In this document: in pieces, positions 9,637 through 18,448 of the stretch
Layout: each line of letters begins with the position of its first letter
Position numbering within the stretch: position 1 is the stretch's first letter
Assembly: GCF_014218355.1 (NCBI RefSeq)
Contig: NZ_AP023368.1
Coordinates: forward strand, 433,501-497,500
DNA from: Anaerocolumna chitinilytica
Lineage (GTDB): Bacteria; Bacillota; Clostridia; Lachnospirales; Lachnospiraceae
DNA: 64,000 bases
Direction: 5' to 3'
The notes under the pieces: model-generated
Databases searched by the model: none
Told to the model about the DNA's origin: nothing
Seen by the model: only the letters and a program-made list of their open reading frames with translations
Translations under genes and position numbers: made by a program

Positions 9637-9703
9637 ACACAGACTAGACTGGAAAAGCCGACAGAATGAAATCATAAGATGGATTGACAGAAAGGAGCTT
9701 TAC

Positions 9704-10921
9704 ATGGTAAATATAGCAATTTTAGGTTATGGCACAGTGGGATCAGGAGTAGTTGAGGTTTTGCATATGAATGGCGAAAGCATCAGCAAGCGCTGTGGTC
9801 ATGATATTAATGTGAAGTATATATTGGACTTAAGAGATTTTAAAGGAGAACCTGTTGAGAATCTAATTGTTCATGATTACAGTATTATTGTAAATGATCC
9901 TGAAGTTAAAGTCATTGTAGAGGTAATGGGAGGGGTAGAGCCTGCCTATTCTTTTGTGAAAGAAGCTATTCTGAAAGGAAAAAGTGTCTGCACCTCCAAC
10001 AAAGAGCTGGTGGCGAAGCATGGCGCTGAATTATTGGAGTTATCGAAAGCACAGAAGGTAAACTTCCTCTTTGAAGCCAGTGTAGGAGGGGGAATCCCAA
10101 TTATCCGTCCTTTGAATCAGTCTTTGACAGCAGATGAGATTGAAGAAATAACAGGTATCTTAAATGGTACCACGAATTATATCTTAACGAAGATGAGCTC
10201 AGACAATGCAGACTTTGATACAGCCTTAAAGGAAGCACAAGCTATGGGATATGCAGAGCGTAATCCAAAAGCGGATGTGGAAGGTTTTGATGCCTGCAGA
10301 AAGATTGCAATTCTCTCTTCTTTGGCCTTTGGCATGCAGGTGGATTTCGAGGATATCTATATTGAGGGTATAACGGAAATCTCAGATATTGATGTGTTAT
10401 ATGCTGCTACTATGGGAGCAAGTATTAAGCTCCTTGCTACCAGTAAAAAAGTCGGTAACAGGGTATATGCAATGGTTGCACCTATGTTAATAAAACCAAC
10501 TCACCCTTTGTTTAGTGTTAACGGAGTATTTAACGGAATATTTGTCAGAGGAAATGTAATCGGAGACGTTATGTTTTATGGAAGCGGAGCCGGAAAGCTT
10601 CCCACTGCCAGCGCTGTTGTAGCAGATGTTGTAGATGCTGCAAAGCATATCGGTACGAATATTATGACCTTTTGGAGCAGCAGAAAGCTTGAATTAACAG
10701 ATATTAAGGCTGTGGAGCATCGTTTCTTTGTACGGATAGCAGATTGCGATGATAAGACAAAAGAACTAATACAGGAGACTTTCGGGGAGATTGAAGAAAT
10801 AAAAGCTGAGGGCAGAGATTCTGATTATGCATTTATTACTGAATTTCTAAGTGAAGCCCTTTATGAGGAGAAAGCAGAAAGAATCGGAAAAACATTAAAT
10901 CGTATACGCATTATGTTTTAA
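9704..10921 (+). CDS. hom: homoserine dehydrogenase
   Basis: Reduces aspartate semialdehyde to homoserine with NAD(P)H, the branch point to threonine and methionine. 405 residues. The N-terminal nucleotide-binding motif GYGTVGSGV is at about 8-16, the signature region GILNGTTNYILTKM and the catalytic segment AEADVEGFDACRK-like (here NPKADVEGFDACRK) follow, and the last 75 residues look like an ACT regulatory domain (FFVRIADCDDKTKELIQ). The ATG at 9704 follows AAAGGAG at 9691-9697. The longer open frame back to 9560 runs through the upstream direct repeats and is not credible. It groups with apgM and lysC in one aspartate-pathway set. Confidence 0.95.
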   Translation: MVNIAILGYGTVGSGVVEVLHMNGESISKRCGHDINVKYILDLRDFKGEPVENLIVHDYSIIVNDPEVKVIVEVMGGVEPAYSFVKEAILKGKSVCTSNKELVAKHGAELLELSKAQKVNFLFEASVGGGIPIIRPLNQSLTADEIEEITGILNGTTNYILTKMSSDNADFDTALKEAQAMGYAERNPKADVEGFDACRKIAILSSLAFGMQVDFEDIYIEGITEISDIDVLYAATMGASIKLLATSKKVGNRVYAMVAPMLIKPTHPLFSVNGVFNGIFVRGNVIGDVMFYGSGAGKLPTASAVVADVVDAAKHIGTNIMTFWSSRKLELTDIKAVEHRFFVRIADCDDKTKELIQETFGEIEEIKAEGRDSDYAFITEFLSEALYEEKAERIGKTLNRIRIMF

Positions 10922-11059
10922 AAAGTATTCTTAAGTAATTGGGATAACAGCGCAGTTATCATTTCATTAACTGTTAACAGAATCTAAGAAAAACACATAT
11001 AAGTTGATAAATGAAGTAAGAGTGTCAGCGGAAAGAAGAATTCCGGGAAAGAAGGCTTT

Positions 11060-12265
11060 ATGAAATACGTGATTGTACTTGGTGATGGAATGGCAGATGA
11101 ACCCTTGGAAGAGCTTGGCGGTAAAACACCATTGGCTTACGCACATACTCCCTATCTGGATGAACTTGCAAAGATGTCTGAAATCGGTCTTGCAAAGACG
11201 GTCCCTGCTGGGATGAAGCCAGGAAGTGATACCGCCAACCTGTCCGTCCTTGGATATGACCCAAGAGAAAATTACACGGGTCGGTCACCCCTTGAAGCAT
11301 TAAGCATCGGAGTGGATATGAAAGCTACGGATATTGCCCTGCGCTGCAATATCGTTACCCTGTCAGAAGAAGATACTGCGTATTCCAATAGGACTATTAT
11401 TGATCACAGCTCCAGTGAAATAACCACAGAGGATGCAGCTGTGTTATTAGAGGCAGTGAAAAAGGCCTTGGAAACAGATATATATAAGTATTACCTTGGA
11501 ACCAGCTATCGTCATCTGACGATATGGGATAAAGGAGAGGTTGTAGAATTAACACCTCCCCATGATATTTTGGGAAAAGCAATCGGAGAATATCTTCCGG
11601 AAGAAAAAGCTTTAAGAGAGATGATGGAAAAGAGCTTTGATATCCTGAATAATCATCCCCTTAATTTAGAAAGAGCAAAAAAGGGCTTACATAAAGCCAA
11701 TTCCATTTGGTTCTGGGGAGCCGGCACGAAGCCTTCCCTTACCGCCTTTGAAGAAAAGTTCGGGAAAAAAGGTTCAATGATATCTGCAGTTGATTTATTA
11801 AAAGGAATTGCCGTTGGCGCAAAGATGCAGGTAGTAGAAGTGGAAGGAGCCGATGGAACCCTTCACACCAATTATGAAGGCAAGGCGCTGGCAGCAGTAA
11901 AAGAACTTACAGAAAATAATCAAGATTTTGTATATATTCATATAGAAGCCCCCGATGAGATGGGTCATCAAGGCAGTACTGTGAATAAAATAAAAGCAAT
12001 AGAGTATTTAGATAAAAGGGTAATAGGGATAGTAAAAGAACAGCTTGATAAACAAGGGGTGGATTACAGAATGTTAATAATGCCTGACCATCCGACACCG
12101 ATTCATTTGCGCACCCATACAGGAAATCCTGTTCCCTTCGTACTCTATGACAGTACTAAAAAGCTTGATAACTCCTGGGAATACACGGAAGAGGCTGCTA
12201 TTGGCAGCGGAAATCTGGTGGAAAACGGATATGAAATGATATTGAAATTATTTGAAATGCAATAG
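11060..12265 (+). CDS. apgM: ApgM-family phosphoglycerate mutase, possible homoserine kinase substitute
   Basis: 401 residues of the archaeal-type cofactor-independent phosphoglycerate mutase family (alkaline phosphatase superfamily). Metal and phosphate ligands are visible as VLGDGMAD at the N-terminus, the PGSDTANLSVLGYDP segment, EAPDEMGHQG and the late MPDHPTPIHLRTHT. The annotated family reaction interconverts 2- and 3-phosphoglycerate. Here the gene lies between hom and lysC, and no thrB-type homoserine kinase is nearby. ApgM-like proteins have been proposed to replace ThrB in some bacteria, so homoserine phosphorylation is a reasonable alternative role. Sequence alone cannot decide between the two. 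Confidence 0.85.
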   Translation: MKYVIVLGDGMADEPLEELGGKTPLAYAHTPYLDELAKMSEIGLAKTVPAGMKPGSDTANLSVLGYDPRENYTGRSPLEALSIGVDMKATDIALRCNIVTLSEEDTAYSNRTIIDHSSSEITTEDAAVLLEAVKKALETDIYKYYLGTSYRHLTIWDKGEVVELTPPHDILGKAIGEYLPEEKALREMMEKSFDILNNHPLNLERAKKGLHKANSIWFWGAGTKPSLTAFEEKFGKKGSMISAVDLLKGIAVGAKMQVVEVEGADGTLHTNYEGKALAAVKELTENNQDFVYIHIEAPDEMGHQGSTVNKIKAIEYLDKRVIGIVKEQLDKQGVDYRMLIMPDHPTPIHLRTHTGNPVPFVLYDSTKKLDNSWEYTEEAAIGSGNLVENGYEMILKLFEMQ

Positions 12266-12366
12266 TTTTAATATACTTACAGTTAACCAGAAGACGTTGG
12301 TATAGAATAATTAATTTCTGTGCAGGAGCATTGAAAGCCTTTTATGAGTATAAAAGGAGGCATTAT

Positions 12367-13653
12367 ATGCTTATTGTTAAAAAGTTCGGTGGGACGTCAG
12401 TAGCCGATAAGGAACGGATACTGCATGTAGCCGGGATATGTGCCGAAGAATATCACAAAGGCAACGATATAGTGGTGGTGCTTTCCGCTATGGGAAAGCA
12501 AACCGATGTACTTTTAACACAAGCAGAAGAGATAAACCCCAATGCACCTAAAAGAGAAATCGATATGCTGCTCACCACAGGGGAGCAGGTATCTGTAGCG
12601 TTAATGGCCATGGCTCTGGAATCGATGGGAGTCCCGGCCATTTCTTTTCATGCATTTCAGGCAGGAATCTACACCACCAGAGCCTATGGAAATGCAAGAA
12701 TTGAGCGGATTGATACGGCCAGAATGGAAGAAGCTCTGGCTCAGAGGAAGATTGTAATTGTAGCCGGTTTTCAGGGTATAAGTGAAGAAGGGGATTATAC
12801 AACTCTGGGGCGCGGCGGTTCAGATACAACAGCAGTAGCGCTGGCGGCAGTCTTAAAAGCAGATGTTTGCGAAATCTATACCGATGTGGACGGGGTATAC
12901 ACAGCAGACCCCAGACTAGTGCCCACAGCCGTTAAATTAAAGGAAATTACCTACGATGAGATGCTGGAGTTAGCTACCCTGGGAGCAGGGGTACTTCATA
13001 ACCGTTCTGTGGAGCTGGCGAAGCGCTTTGGAGTGGAAATTATAGTGAAATCAAGCTTTCAGGATATAGAAGGTACAAGAGTCTGTGACTGGACCGGCAG
13101 AAAGGATGTTACAGGTGTCTTGGAAAGAGGAATGATAAGCATAACACAGAGCCTTGAGAGTACCACAATGGAGGAAATGCTTGTCAGTGGTGTAACAGCG
13201 GATAAGAACACAGCCAGAATTCAATTAAAAGGCATCAAAGAGACAACAAAGGAAATGTATAAGATTTTCTTGAAATTATCAGAACAGCATATCGGAGCCG
13301 ATTCGGTTCTAATGTCACCGGGAAGTGATAATACCACAGATATCAGCTTTACAGTTCCTAGAGACCGATTGAAAGAAACCGCCGATACACTGAAAAAATA
13401 CAGTGAAGAAAGTACACAGACAGTGGAGATAGGAATAGAAGATAACATTGCGAAAGTATCTGCAGTCGGAGCAGGAATGATGTCGAATCCTTCAATTGCG
13501 GTAAGTATGTTTGAAGCTCTTTATGAAGCAGGTATTACAATCGAGATGATTTATGCATCTGAGCTGCGAATTACTGTGCTGGTCAATGAAGAAGATACCT
13601 TAAAAGCCATCAGAGCTATACATGGGCGTCTGATTGAGAAACAGTTACGGTAA
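12367..13653 (+). CDS. lysC: aspartate kinase
   Basis: First enzyme of the aspartate family pathway: ATP-dependent phosphorylation of aspartate. 428 residues. The N-terminal KKFGGTSVAD (about 5-14) is the kinase signature, GRGGSDTTAVALAA the nucleotide-binding region, and YTDVDGVYTADPR the substrate region. Two ACT domains at the C-terminus (about 270-428) are the usual site of lysine or threonine feedback. The ATG at 12367 follows AGGAGG; in-frame codons back to 12331 have no site. It closes the hom-apgM-lysC set, though about 100 bp separate it from apgM and it may have its own promoter. Confidence 0.96.
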   Translation: MLIVKKFGGTSVADKERILHVAGICAEEYHKGNDIVVVLSAMGKQTDVLLTQAEEINPNAPKREIDMLLTTGEQVSVALMAMALESMGVPAISFHAFQAGIYTTRAYGNARIERIDTARMEEALAQRKIVIVAGFQGISEEGDYTTLGRGGSDTTAVALAAVLKADVCEIYTDVDGVYTADPRLVPTAVKLKEITYDEMLELATLGAGVLHNRSVELAKRFGVEIIVKSSFQDIEGTRVCDWTGRKDVTGVLERGMISITQSLESTTMEEMLVSGVTADKNTARIQLKGIKETTKEMYKIFLKLSEQHIGADSVLMSPGSDNTTDISFTVPRDRLKETADTLKKYSEESTQTVEIGIEDNIAKVSAVGAGMMSNPSIAVSMFEALYEAGITIEMIYASELRITVLVNEEDTLKAIRAIHGRLIEKQLR

Positions 13654-13983
13654 ATAGTTGATTTTTATGGTTTTGTAATAGAAAGGCATCGAAGGTTTTA
13701 GGGATTCTGAATCGGAGGAAGGAGATATTTCCTTCCTTAGCCAATGAACTTCCTTTTTGTGGGAAAATGTCGGCAATAAACGAACAGATTTCATAAATCT
13801 TCGGTGCCTTATTGATAAATATTTATGTATAATGGGGATTATCATACGAAACACATGTGCTATAATAGTACTGGTCTGTGTCCTGTGGAGGTATGAGAAA
13901 CCAAAGAAGAGCTTATCCTTCATTTAGATACAGTTAATAGAAAATATGACATAAGGAATGATGTATTTGCGAAAGGAGTTATT
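13654..13983. other. intergenic region with a small inverted repeat
   Basis: About 330 bp without a credible gene. The only structure I see is an 8-bp inverted repeat, AGGAAGGA (13716-13723) against TCCTTCCT (13730-13737), without a T-run, so a weak lysC terminator at best. TATAAT-like hexamers at 13828 and 13859 lack a well-placed -35. Confidence 0.4.
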
Positions 13984-14607
13984 GTGAAGACTTTTATACG
14001 AGCGGTTATGGGCGGAGTTGCCATCAGCGTTGGAGGAATGATATACATAAGGGCAGAGAATCATGTAGTAGGTGCTCTTTTATTCTCAATCGGATTATTT
14101 ACGATCTATACCTTCGGATTGGACTTATTTACCGGTAAGGTATGTTTGATCTTAAACAAGCCTGTTAAATTTCTTGGTACGGTATTGTTAGTATACCTGG
14201 GGAATGCAGTAGGTACAGCAGCCTGTGGCTATCTCCTCCGGGCTACGAAACAATCCCAATACTTAGAGCATGCAGTAGAACTGGTAGGACTTAAGCTATC
14301 AGATAATCTATTCAGTACTTTTATCATGGCAGTTATGTGCGGACTGTTAATGTGTATAGCAGTACTTGGATTTACGAATATCAAAGATGGTGTGGGAAAA
14401 TATCTGGCATTGATTCTGCCGGTCATGGTCTTTATTCTTTCAGGTTATGAGCATAGTATTGCGGATATGTTCTATTTTTCCTTTGCAAATGCCTGGGGCG
14501 GCAAGGCGTTTCTATATATTAATGTAATCGCTCTTGGAAATCTTGTCGGCGGATGCCTATTGCCATTAGCTTCAAAAGTAGCCAGTGATAAAGAACATCA
14601 AGAATAG
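13984..14607 (+). CDS. formate/nitrite transporter family protein
   Basis: 207-residue membrane channel of the FNT family with about six transmembrane helices. FNT signatures are visible in the N-terminal GGVAISVGGMIYI, the LFTGKVCLILN stretch after the second helix, and FFSFANAWGG-type text near the C-terminus. Family members move formate, nitrite, hydrosulfide or lactate; the substrate here is not determined, formate being likely for a fermentative anaerobe. The start is GTG at 13984 with GAAAGGAG at 13972-13979. It converges on the HTH gene, the two sharing a terminator hairpin. Confidence 0.88.
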   Translation: MKTFIRAVMGGVAISVGGMIYIRAENHVVGALLFSIGLFTIYTFGLDLFTGKVCLILNKPVKFLGTVLLVYLGNAVGTAACGYLLRATKQSQYLEHAVELVGLKLSDNLFSTFIMAVMCGLLMCIAVLGFTNIKDGVGKYLALILPVMVFILSGYEHSIADMFYFSFANAWGGKAFLYINVIALGNLVGGCLLPLASKVASDKEHQE

Positions 14608-14610
14608 TAA

Positions 14611-14640
14611 AAAAGGGAGGCTTTATGCCTCCCTCTTTCT
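14611..14640 (+). terminator. terminator between convergent FNT and HTH genes
   Basis: GGGAGGC (14615-14621) pairs with GCCTCCC (14627-14633) around TTTAT, with A-runs on the left and T-rich sequence on the right, so it could act in both directions. The end of the HTH gene lies inside it. Confidence 0.85.
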
Positions 14641-16119
14641 TTTACATAATTCATTCTCATATTCATCAATCTTCTGAAGCAGAATGCTTTTTGTTTCTTC
14701 TTCCGTGTATATCATATCACTATCTCCTAGAAGAGTCAGGAATTGGTAGAAGGACATAGATATACTTGGCTCATTAATTTCCAAGTGAAACGTTCCATTC
14801 GTCGGATGTTTATACATTAAAAATACATTTACTTCATTCATAGCTGATATTATAAACTTCTCCGATATACGTAATTTACGAGTGTTTATAATACATGCTT
14901 TATAGGATTTGAGAAGAATACTATCGTATAATTTCTTTAACAAGATAAGGCAATCTTCTTTAGCAAGGGGATGGTAGAATTGAGCTGGTATTTCAGCAAT
15001 AAGCCCTGTATTCCAGAAAGCATCCAATCCCTCAGTTGTAAAGTAAGATGTGCATTCATATCCGGAACGAAGCTTCTCATCATAATAATGATTTCTGTTT
15101 ATCATTAACTTCAGTATTTCATCTTTTCTGGGAAAGTCAATTATATATCTTTTTAATATATCGTCAGTCAGGAAATATTCCAGGCGAGGCTGTGAAAACA
15201 AGGAAGACGTAAAAGTCAGGCCTTCTTTTCTTTCGCTGGCGCCGGATTCATAAACGGAGTACTGCATATAAAAATCCATTGGATCAATTATTTTTTTTGC
15301 TAACGCAGAGCTTCTTCTTAAAACATTATTGAAAAGATCACTGTAAACATCATAAAAATCCTCATCAATATAAAGAGCTGCATTCTGATAATCTGCCGTT
15401 AATGCGATAACGATATCAGAGGTTATAATTAAGTAAGGAAAAAGGGTGGTGGAATTGAATTTAGAACCGATATTGTCGTAATACACATAGGACTCATAAT
15501 GGGGGCAGGACAGTAATAAAGGTAAAACAGACTGAAATGCCGTGATATTATATAAATTCTCACTATCCTCTTTTAGATCATTCTGTAGGCAGAAGACATG
15601 CTCAATCTGCAAGGGGCTGCCTGAATTCCCCAGAGTAAGCAGTATATCATTCAGGAATTTATAATCCGGCTGTATAATCAATTTCACGAATCCCTGTGAT
15701 TTGGAGGATTCCTCTTCCAGGACGGCTTTTACAACCGTGTTAATATGTAAAGTTCCGGTGAGCATTGTAGCTGCCGGATAATGAGTAAAATCATGCTTAT
15801 AGTATGACGGGATATGTGGCGGAGTGGTGTCAAAGCCAACTAAGTTTTCAAGGAGCTCTTTTATGAGCGTATTCCGTTTGAACAGACTCTCTCCAATTTT
15901 CTCCATGTTATATAAAGACCTAATTTCGTCTGCCTGGGAAGGAGTCAAAGCCAGGGCTCTCATAATATTTTCTAATACGGCCCTATCTGACGGAATACGC
16001 TTTCCGGTCAGAATATGATGGATAAAACTTCTATCCACTCCACTATTTTTAGACAAGGCCTGTATAGATAAGTTAGATGTGCCCACAAAGCTTTTTAAGG
16101 TTTTACTGAATTGGCTCAT
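14623..16119 (-). CDS. large HTH-domain protein of unknown function
   Basis: 498 residues. Residues 1-70 form a Cro/C1-type helix-turn-helix domain (LSIQALSKNSGVDRSFIHHI, with LTGKRIPSD after it), so it probably binds DNA. The remaining 420 residues match no domain I recognise and show no signal peptide or clear membrane segment. Proteins of this shape are common in Lachnospiraceae, but no function is established to my knowledge. The start at 16119 has AAAGGA upstream on the minus strand. It is divergent from the secreted Ig-like gene, whose promoter region it shares, so regulation of that gene is possible but untested. Confidence 0.75.
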   Translation of the reverse strand: MSQFSKTLKSFVGTSNLSIQALSKNSGVDRSFIHHILTGKRIPSDRAVLENIMRALALTPSQADEIRSLYNMEKIGESLFKRNTLIKELLENLVGFDTTPPHIPSYYKHDFTHYPAATMLTGTLHINTVVKAVLEEESSKSQGFVKLIIQPDYKFLNDILLTLGNSGSPLQIEHVFCLQNDLKEDSENLYNITAFQSVLPLLLSCPHYESYVYYDNIGSKFNSTTLFPYLIITSDIVIALTADYQNAALYIDEDFYDVYSDLFNNVLRRSSALAKKIIDPMDFYMQYSVYESGASERKEGLTFTSSLFSQPRLEYFLTDDILKRYIIDFPRKDEILKLMINRNHYYDEKLRSGYECTSYFTTEGLDAFWNTGLIAEIPAQFYHPLAKEDCLILLKKLYDSILLKSYKACIINTRKLRISEKFIISAMNEVNVFLMYKHPTNGTFHLEINEPSISMSFYQFLTLLGDSDMIYTEEETKSILLQKIDEYENELCKRKREA

Positions 16120-16456
16120 TGGTCGTATCCTTTCATTCGCTTAGCTAATTATTGAAGAATAGCTTGATTCATCACAGTTGAGAATGCTAGCGGTCCTTTT
16201 CATATAGTAATTTGTAAGCTGAAAAGCATTCAATCTTATATGTTAATTGTTATTACCCGGAGATTCAGCAAAGGATGGTAAACGAAGTATGAGGTTCTGA
16301 ACAGGGGAGTAACAGTAAAAAATGAGAGATTAAAAGATTATATGTTTGTTTTTGGCTGTAGATAAATTTGTAAAACAAAAATAAAAACAAGTATATAGTC
16401 TATTAGTACCATCAAGTTAAATTATAATGTATAGATTTGTAATGTCAAGAAAAACC
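16120..16456. other. divergent intergenic region
   Basis: Very AT-rich gap between the HTH gene and the Ig-like gene. I see no gene. The promoter with the tandem TGTCACA element lies at its right end. Confidence 0.5.
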
Positions 16457-16505
16457 TGTCACATATTTTGTCACACATTGCCATATTAGATTATAAGTAT
16501 ATAAT
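16457..16505 (+). promoter_or_regulatory. promoter with tandem TGTCACA element, copy 1
   Basis: TGTCACA at 16457-16463 and again at 16469-16475 (12-bp period), then TTGCCA (16478-16483), a 16-bp spacer and TATAAT (16500-16505). The second TGTCACA starts 31 bp before the TATAAT. The direct repeat sits just upstream of the -35, the usual place of an activator site. It drives the Ig-like gene, start codon about 100 bp later. Confidence 0.65.
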
Positions 16506-16605
16506 ATTAATAATTGTTTTAATAATTAAGTTTTGCCATTTGCGGGAGAATATGTTCTGCCGATGGACATAAAAAAGGGTTATATTACAAAAAAGGAGTG
16601 TCGAA

Positions 16606-18351
16606 ATGATGAGAAAGAGCGCAACTATGTTGAAGAGCATGCTTGCTAAGCTTTTGGTTCTCGCTATGGTTCTGTCTTTAGTTGGTATTACTAATACCGC
16701 AGAAGCAGCAGCAAAACCTGCATTATCAAAAGCAACAGCTTCCGTACTAGTTGGTAAGAAACTTGACCTGGATGTAAACAATCAGGTTAAAGGAGCTTCC
16801 TACACATGGAAATCCAGCAATGCTAAGATTGCAACCGTTAATAAGAATGGACTTATCGTTGGTAAGACAAAAGGTTCTGTAACCATTACCTGTACGGTAA
16901 AGACTTCTAAGTCTACATACCCGTTATCCGCTAAGATAACAGTTAGAACCCCTGCAACTTCTGTTGCTGTAAGTAACAAAGTTACTGCTCTGAATGAGGG
17001 ACAGGTATACAGCTTAAAGACTACATTAAAGCCTGCAACATCCAATGACTTAGTTAGCTGGACAAGCAGCAACAGCAAAGTCTTAAAAGTAGATGCCAAA
17101 GGCAAATTAACAGCAGTAAAGACTGGTAAAGCAACCGTAACAGCAAAGACCTTAAGCGGCAAGAGCGTTAAGGTGGTAGTTCAGGTAACTGATAAAGCGG
17201 GTACCGTTACAACACAGAAAGAACTTAACAGCCTGTTAGGCAGCGGAGCAGCACTTATTACATTAAAGACTGATGCTGCTGATACCTTTAAGATCGCAGC
17301 TGGCAAATATACTGCTCAGAAATTAGTAGTAGATGCACCCAAGGCAGATGTTGAGAACAGCGGAGTATTTAAGAACATCGAAATAAAAGCAATTAAAGCA
17401 TCCACCTGGACAGAAGCTGCTAAGGGAAACAAACTTACAGTTACTGCACCCAGTGCAAGAATCGTTGTTGCAGAGAGCGGAAGCACCGCAATTACTGTTA
17501 GTGCCGGTGCCGGTACTCTTACTCTTGTAAATAATGGTGCTGTAAGCAATGTCGTTGTAGATACAGCTGTTACACTTACAATTAGCGGAACTTCTACCGC
17601 ACCGATTCCTGTAGTTGCTAATGCAGAAAAAGCAAAGGTAACCTCATCTCTTCCCCTTGCATTACAGGCTAATGCTCCCGTAGCATTAAATCTGTTAAAA
17701 GGTGCTGAGAAGTCAACCGTAGCAGCTGCAACAGAAGCAGCTATTCCTACCATTACAGGTGATGTAAAGATTACTGTTACCGTTGGTACAGGTGCCAATG
17801 CGACAACAAAAGAAGTTACCGGTGAGGGCTATACAGGCGGAACTACTACAGGCGGATCAACTGGTGGTTCAACACCTATCTTAAAGACTGCAACAGTAAC
17901 CGGCAGTGCTATTACCGGCGGTTATAATTATACTCTTCCGGTTGCTTATACAAGCCTTGAAAGTGTAGTTGTCAGCTATGATAAGCCTTATACAGTAAGT
18001 AAGGCAATGCTGAATGAACTGGTTAGTCTGCTGAACAACAGCAATGGAACCATTTCTTTATGGAATAGTATTGGATCATTAAGTTATAAAATTGATAATA
18101 CTACCACTGCTGAAATTACAGGTACTGCAGGTTCAGGTGTAAAGCATGTAACCTTTAAAGGCGGAGACTTAAATAACAGAGAATACACCGTAACAGTTAC
18201 CCCTCAGGGATCAGGTGATGCAGTTATAACTATTGTTGGACAGGCTGGTACTTATGAGTTATCTAAGCTGAGTGACAATAAGACTTTGGTATTTAAAGTT
18301 ACAAACTCAACTTCTAACACAGTTCCTACTTTTACAGTAACTTATTATTAA
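16606..18351 (+). CDS. secreted protein with bacterial Ig-like (Big_2) domains
   Basis: 581 residues. A signal peptide (about 1-35, ending TAEAAA) is followed by two Big_2-type Ig-like domains (about 38-115 and 118-195, with WKSSNAKIATV and WTSSNSKVLKV), then a Thr/Ala/Val-rich beta-repeat region, a Gly/Thr linker near 407-425, and a C-terminal beta-rich domain. Composition (no Cys, many Lys, Thr, Ala) fits an abundant surface or S-layer-like protein. No LPXTG-type sorting signal is at its end. The start follows AAAAGGAG; the ATG three bases on is equally possible. It is the first gene of a surface-protein group with a sortase, under the tandem-TGTCACA promoter. Confidence 0.8.
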   Translation: MMRKSATMLKSMLAKLLVLAMVLSLVGITNTAEAAAKPALSKATASVLVGKKLDLDVNNQVKGASYTWKSSNAKIATVNKNGLIVGKTKGSVTITCTVKTSKSTYPLSAKITVRTPATSVAVSNKVTALNEGQVYSLKTTLKPATSNDLVSWTSSNSKVLKVDAKGKLTAVKTGKATVTAKTLSGKSVKVVVQVTDKAGTVTTQKELNSLLGSGAALITLKTDAADTFKIAAGKYTAQKLVVDAPKADVENSGVFKNIEIKAIKASTWTEAAKGNKLTVTAPSARIVVAESGSTAITVSAGAGTLTLVNNGAVSNVVVDTAVTLTISGTSTAPIPVVANAEKAKVTSSLPLALQANAPVALNLLKGAEKSTVAAATEAAIPTITGDVKITVTVGTGANATTKEVTGEGYTGGTTTGGSTGGSTPILKTATVTGSAITGGYNYTLPVAYTSLESVVVSYDKPYTVSKAMLNELVSLLNNSNGTISLWNSIGSLSYKIDNTTTAEITGTAGSGVKHVTFKGGDLNNREYTVTVTPQGSGDAVITIVGQAGTYELSKLSDNKTLVFKVTNSTSNTVPTFTVTYY

Positions 18352-18385
18352 GATGTAATTACAATATTTTATAAAACAGTATACC

Positions 18386-18427
18386 GGGCAGGACGCATTT
18401 TAAGCGGCCTGCTTGGTGTACATTTTC
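18386..18427 (+). terminator. probable terminator after the Ig-like gene
   Basis: GCAGG-A-CGC pairs with GCG-G-CCTGC (one internal mismatch), followed by CTTGGTGTACATTTTCTT. The T-run is a little late, so it may only attenuate transcription into the sortase genes. Confidence 0.6.
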
Positions 18428-18448
18428 TTGTTTAAGGGAGAGTATATA

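Noticed and set aside
9497..9703. T-box or threonine riboswitch before hom
   Set aside because: No AGGGTGG-type T-box sequence, specifier hairpin or terminator pair is visible; only the direct repeats.
9560..9703. Longer N-terminus of homoserine dehydrogenase
   Set aside because: It would translate the direct repeats; the family N-terminus and the ribosome binding site both point to 9704.
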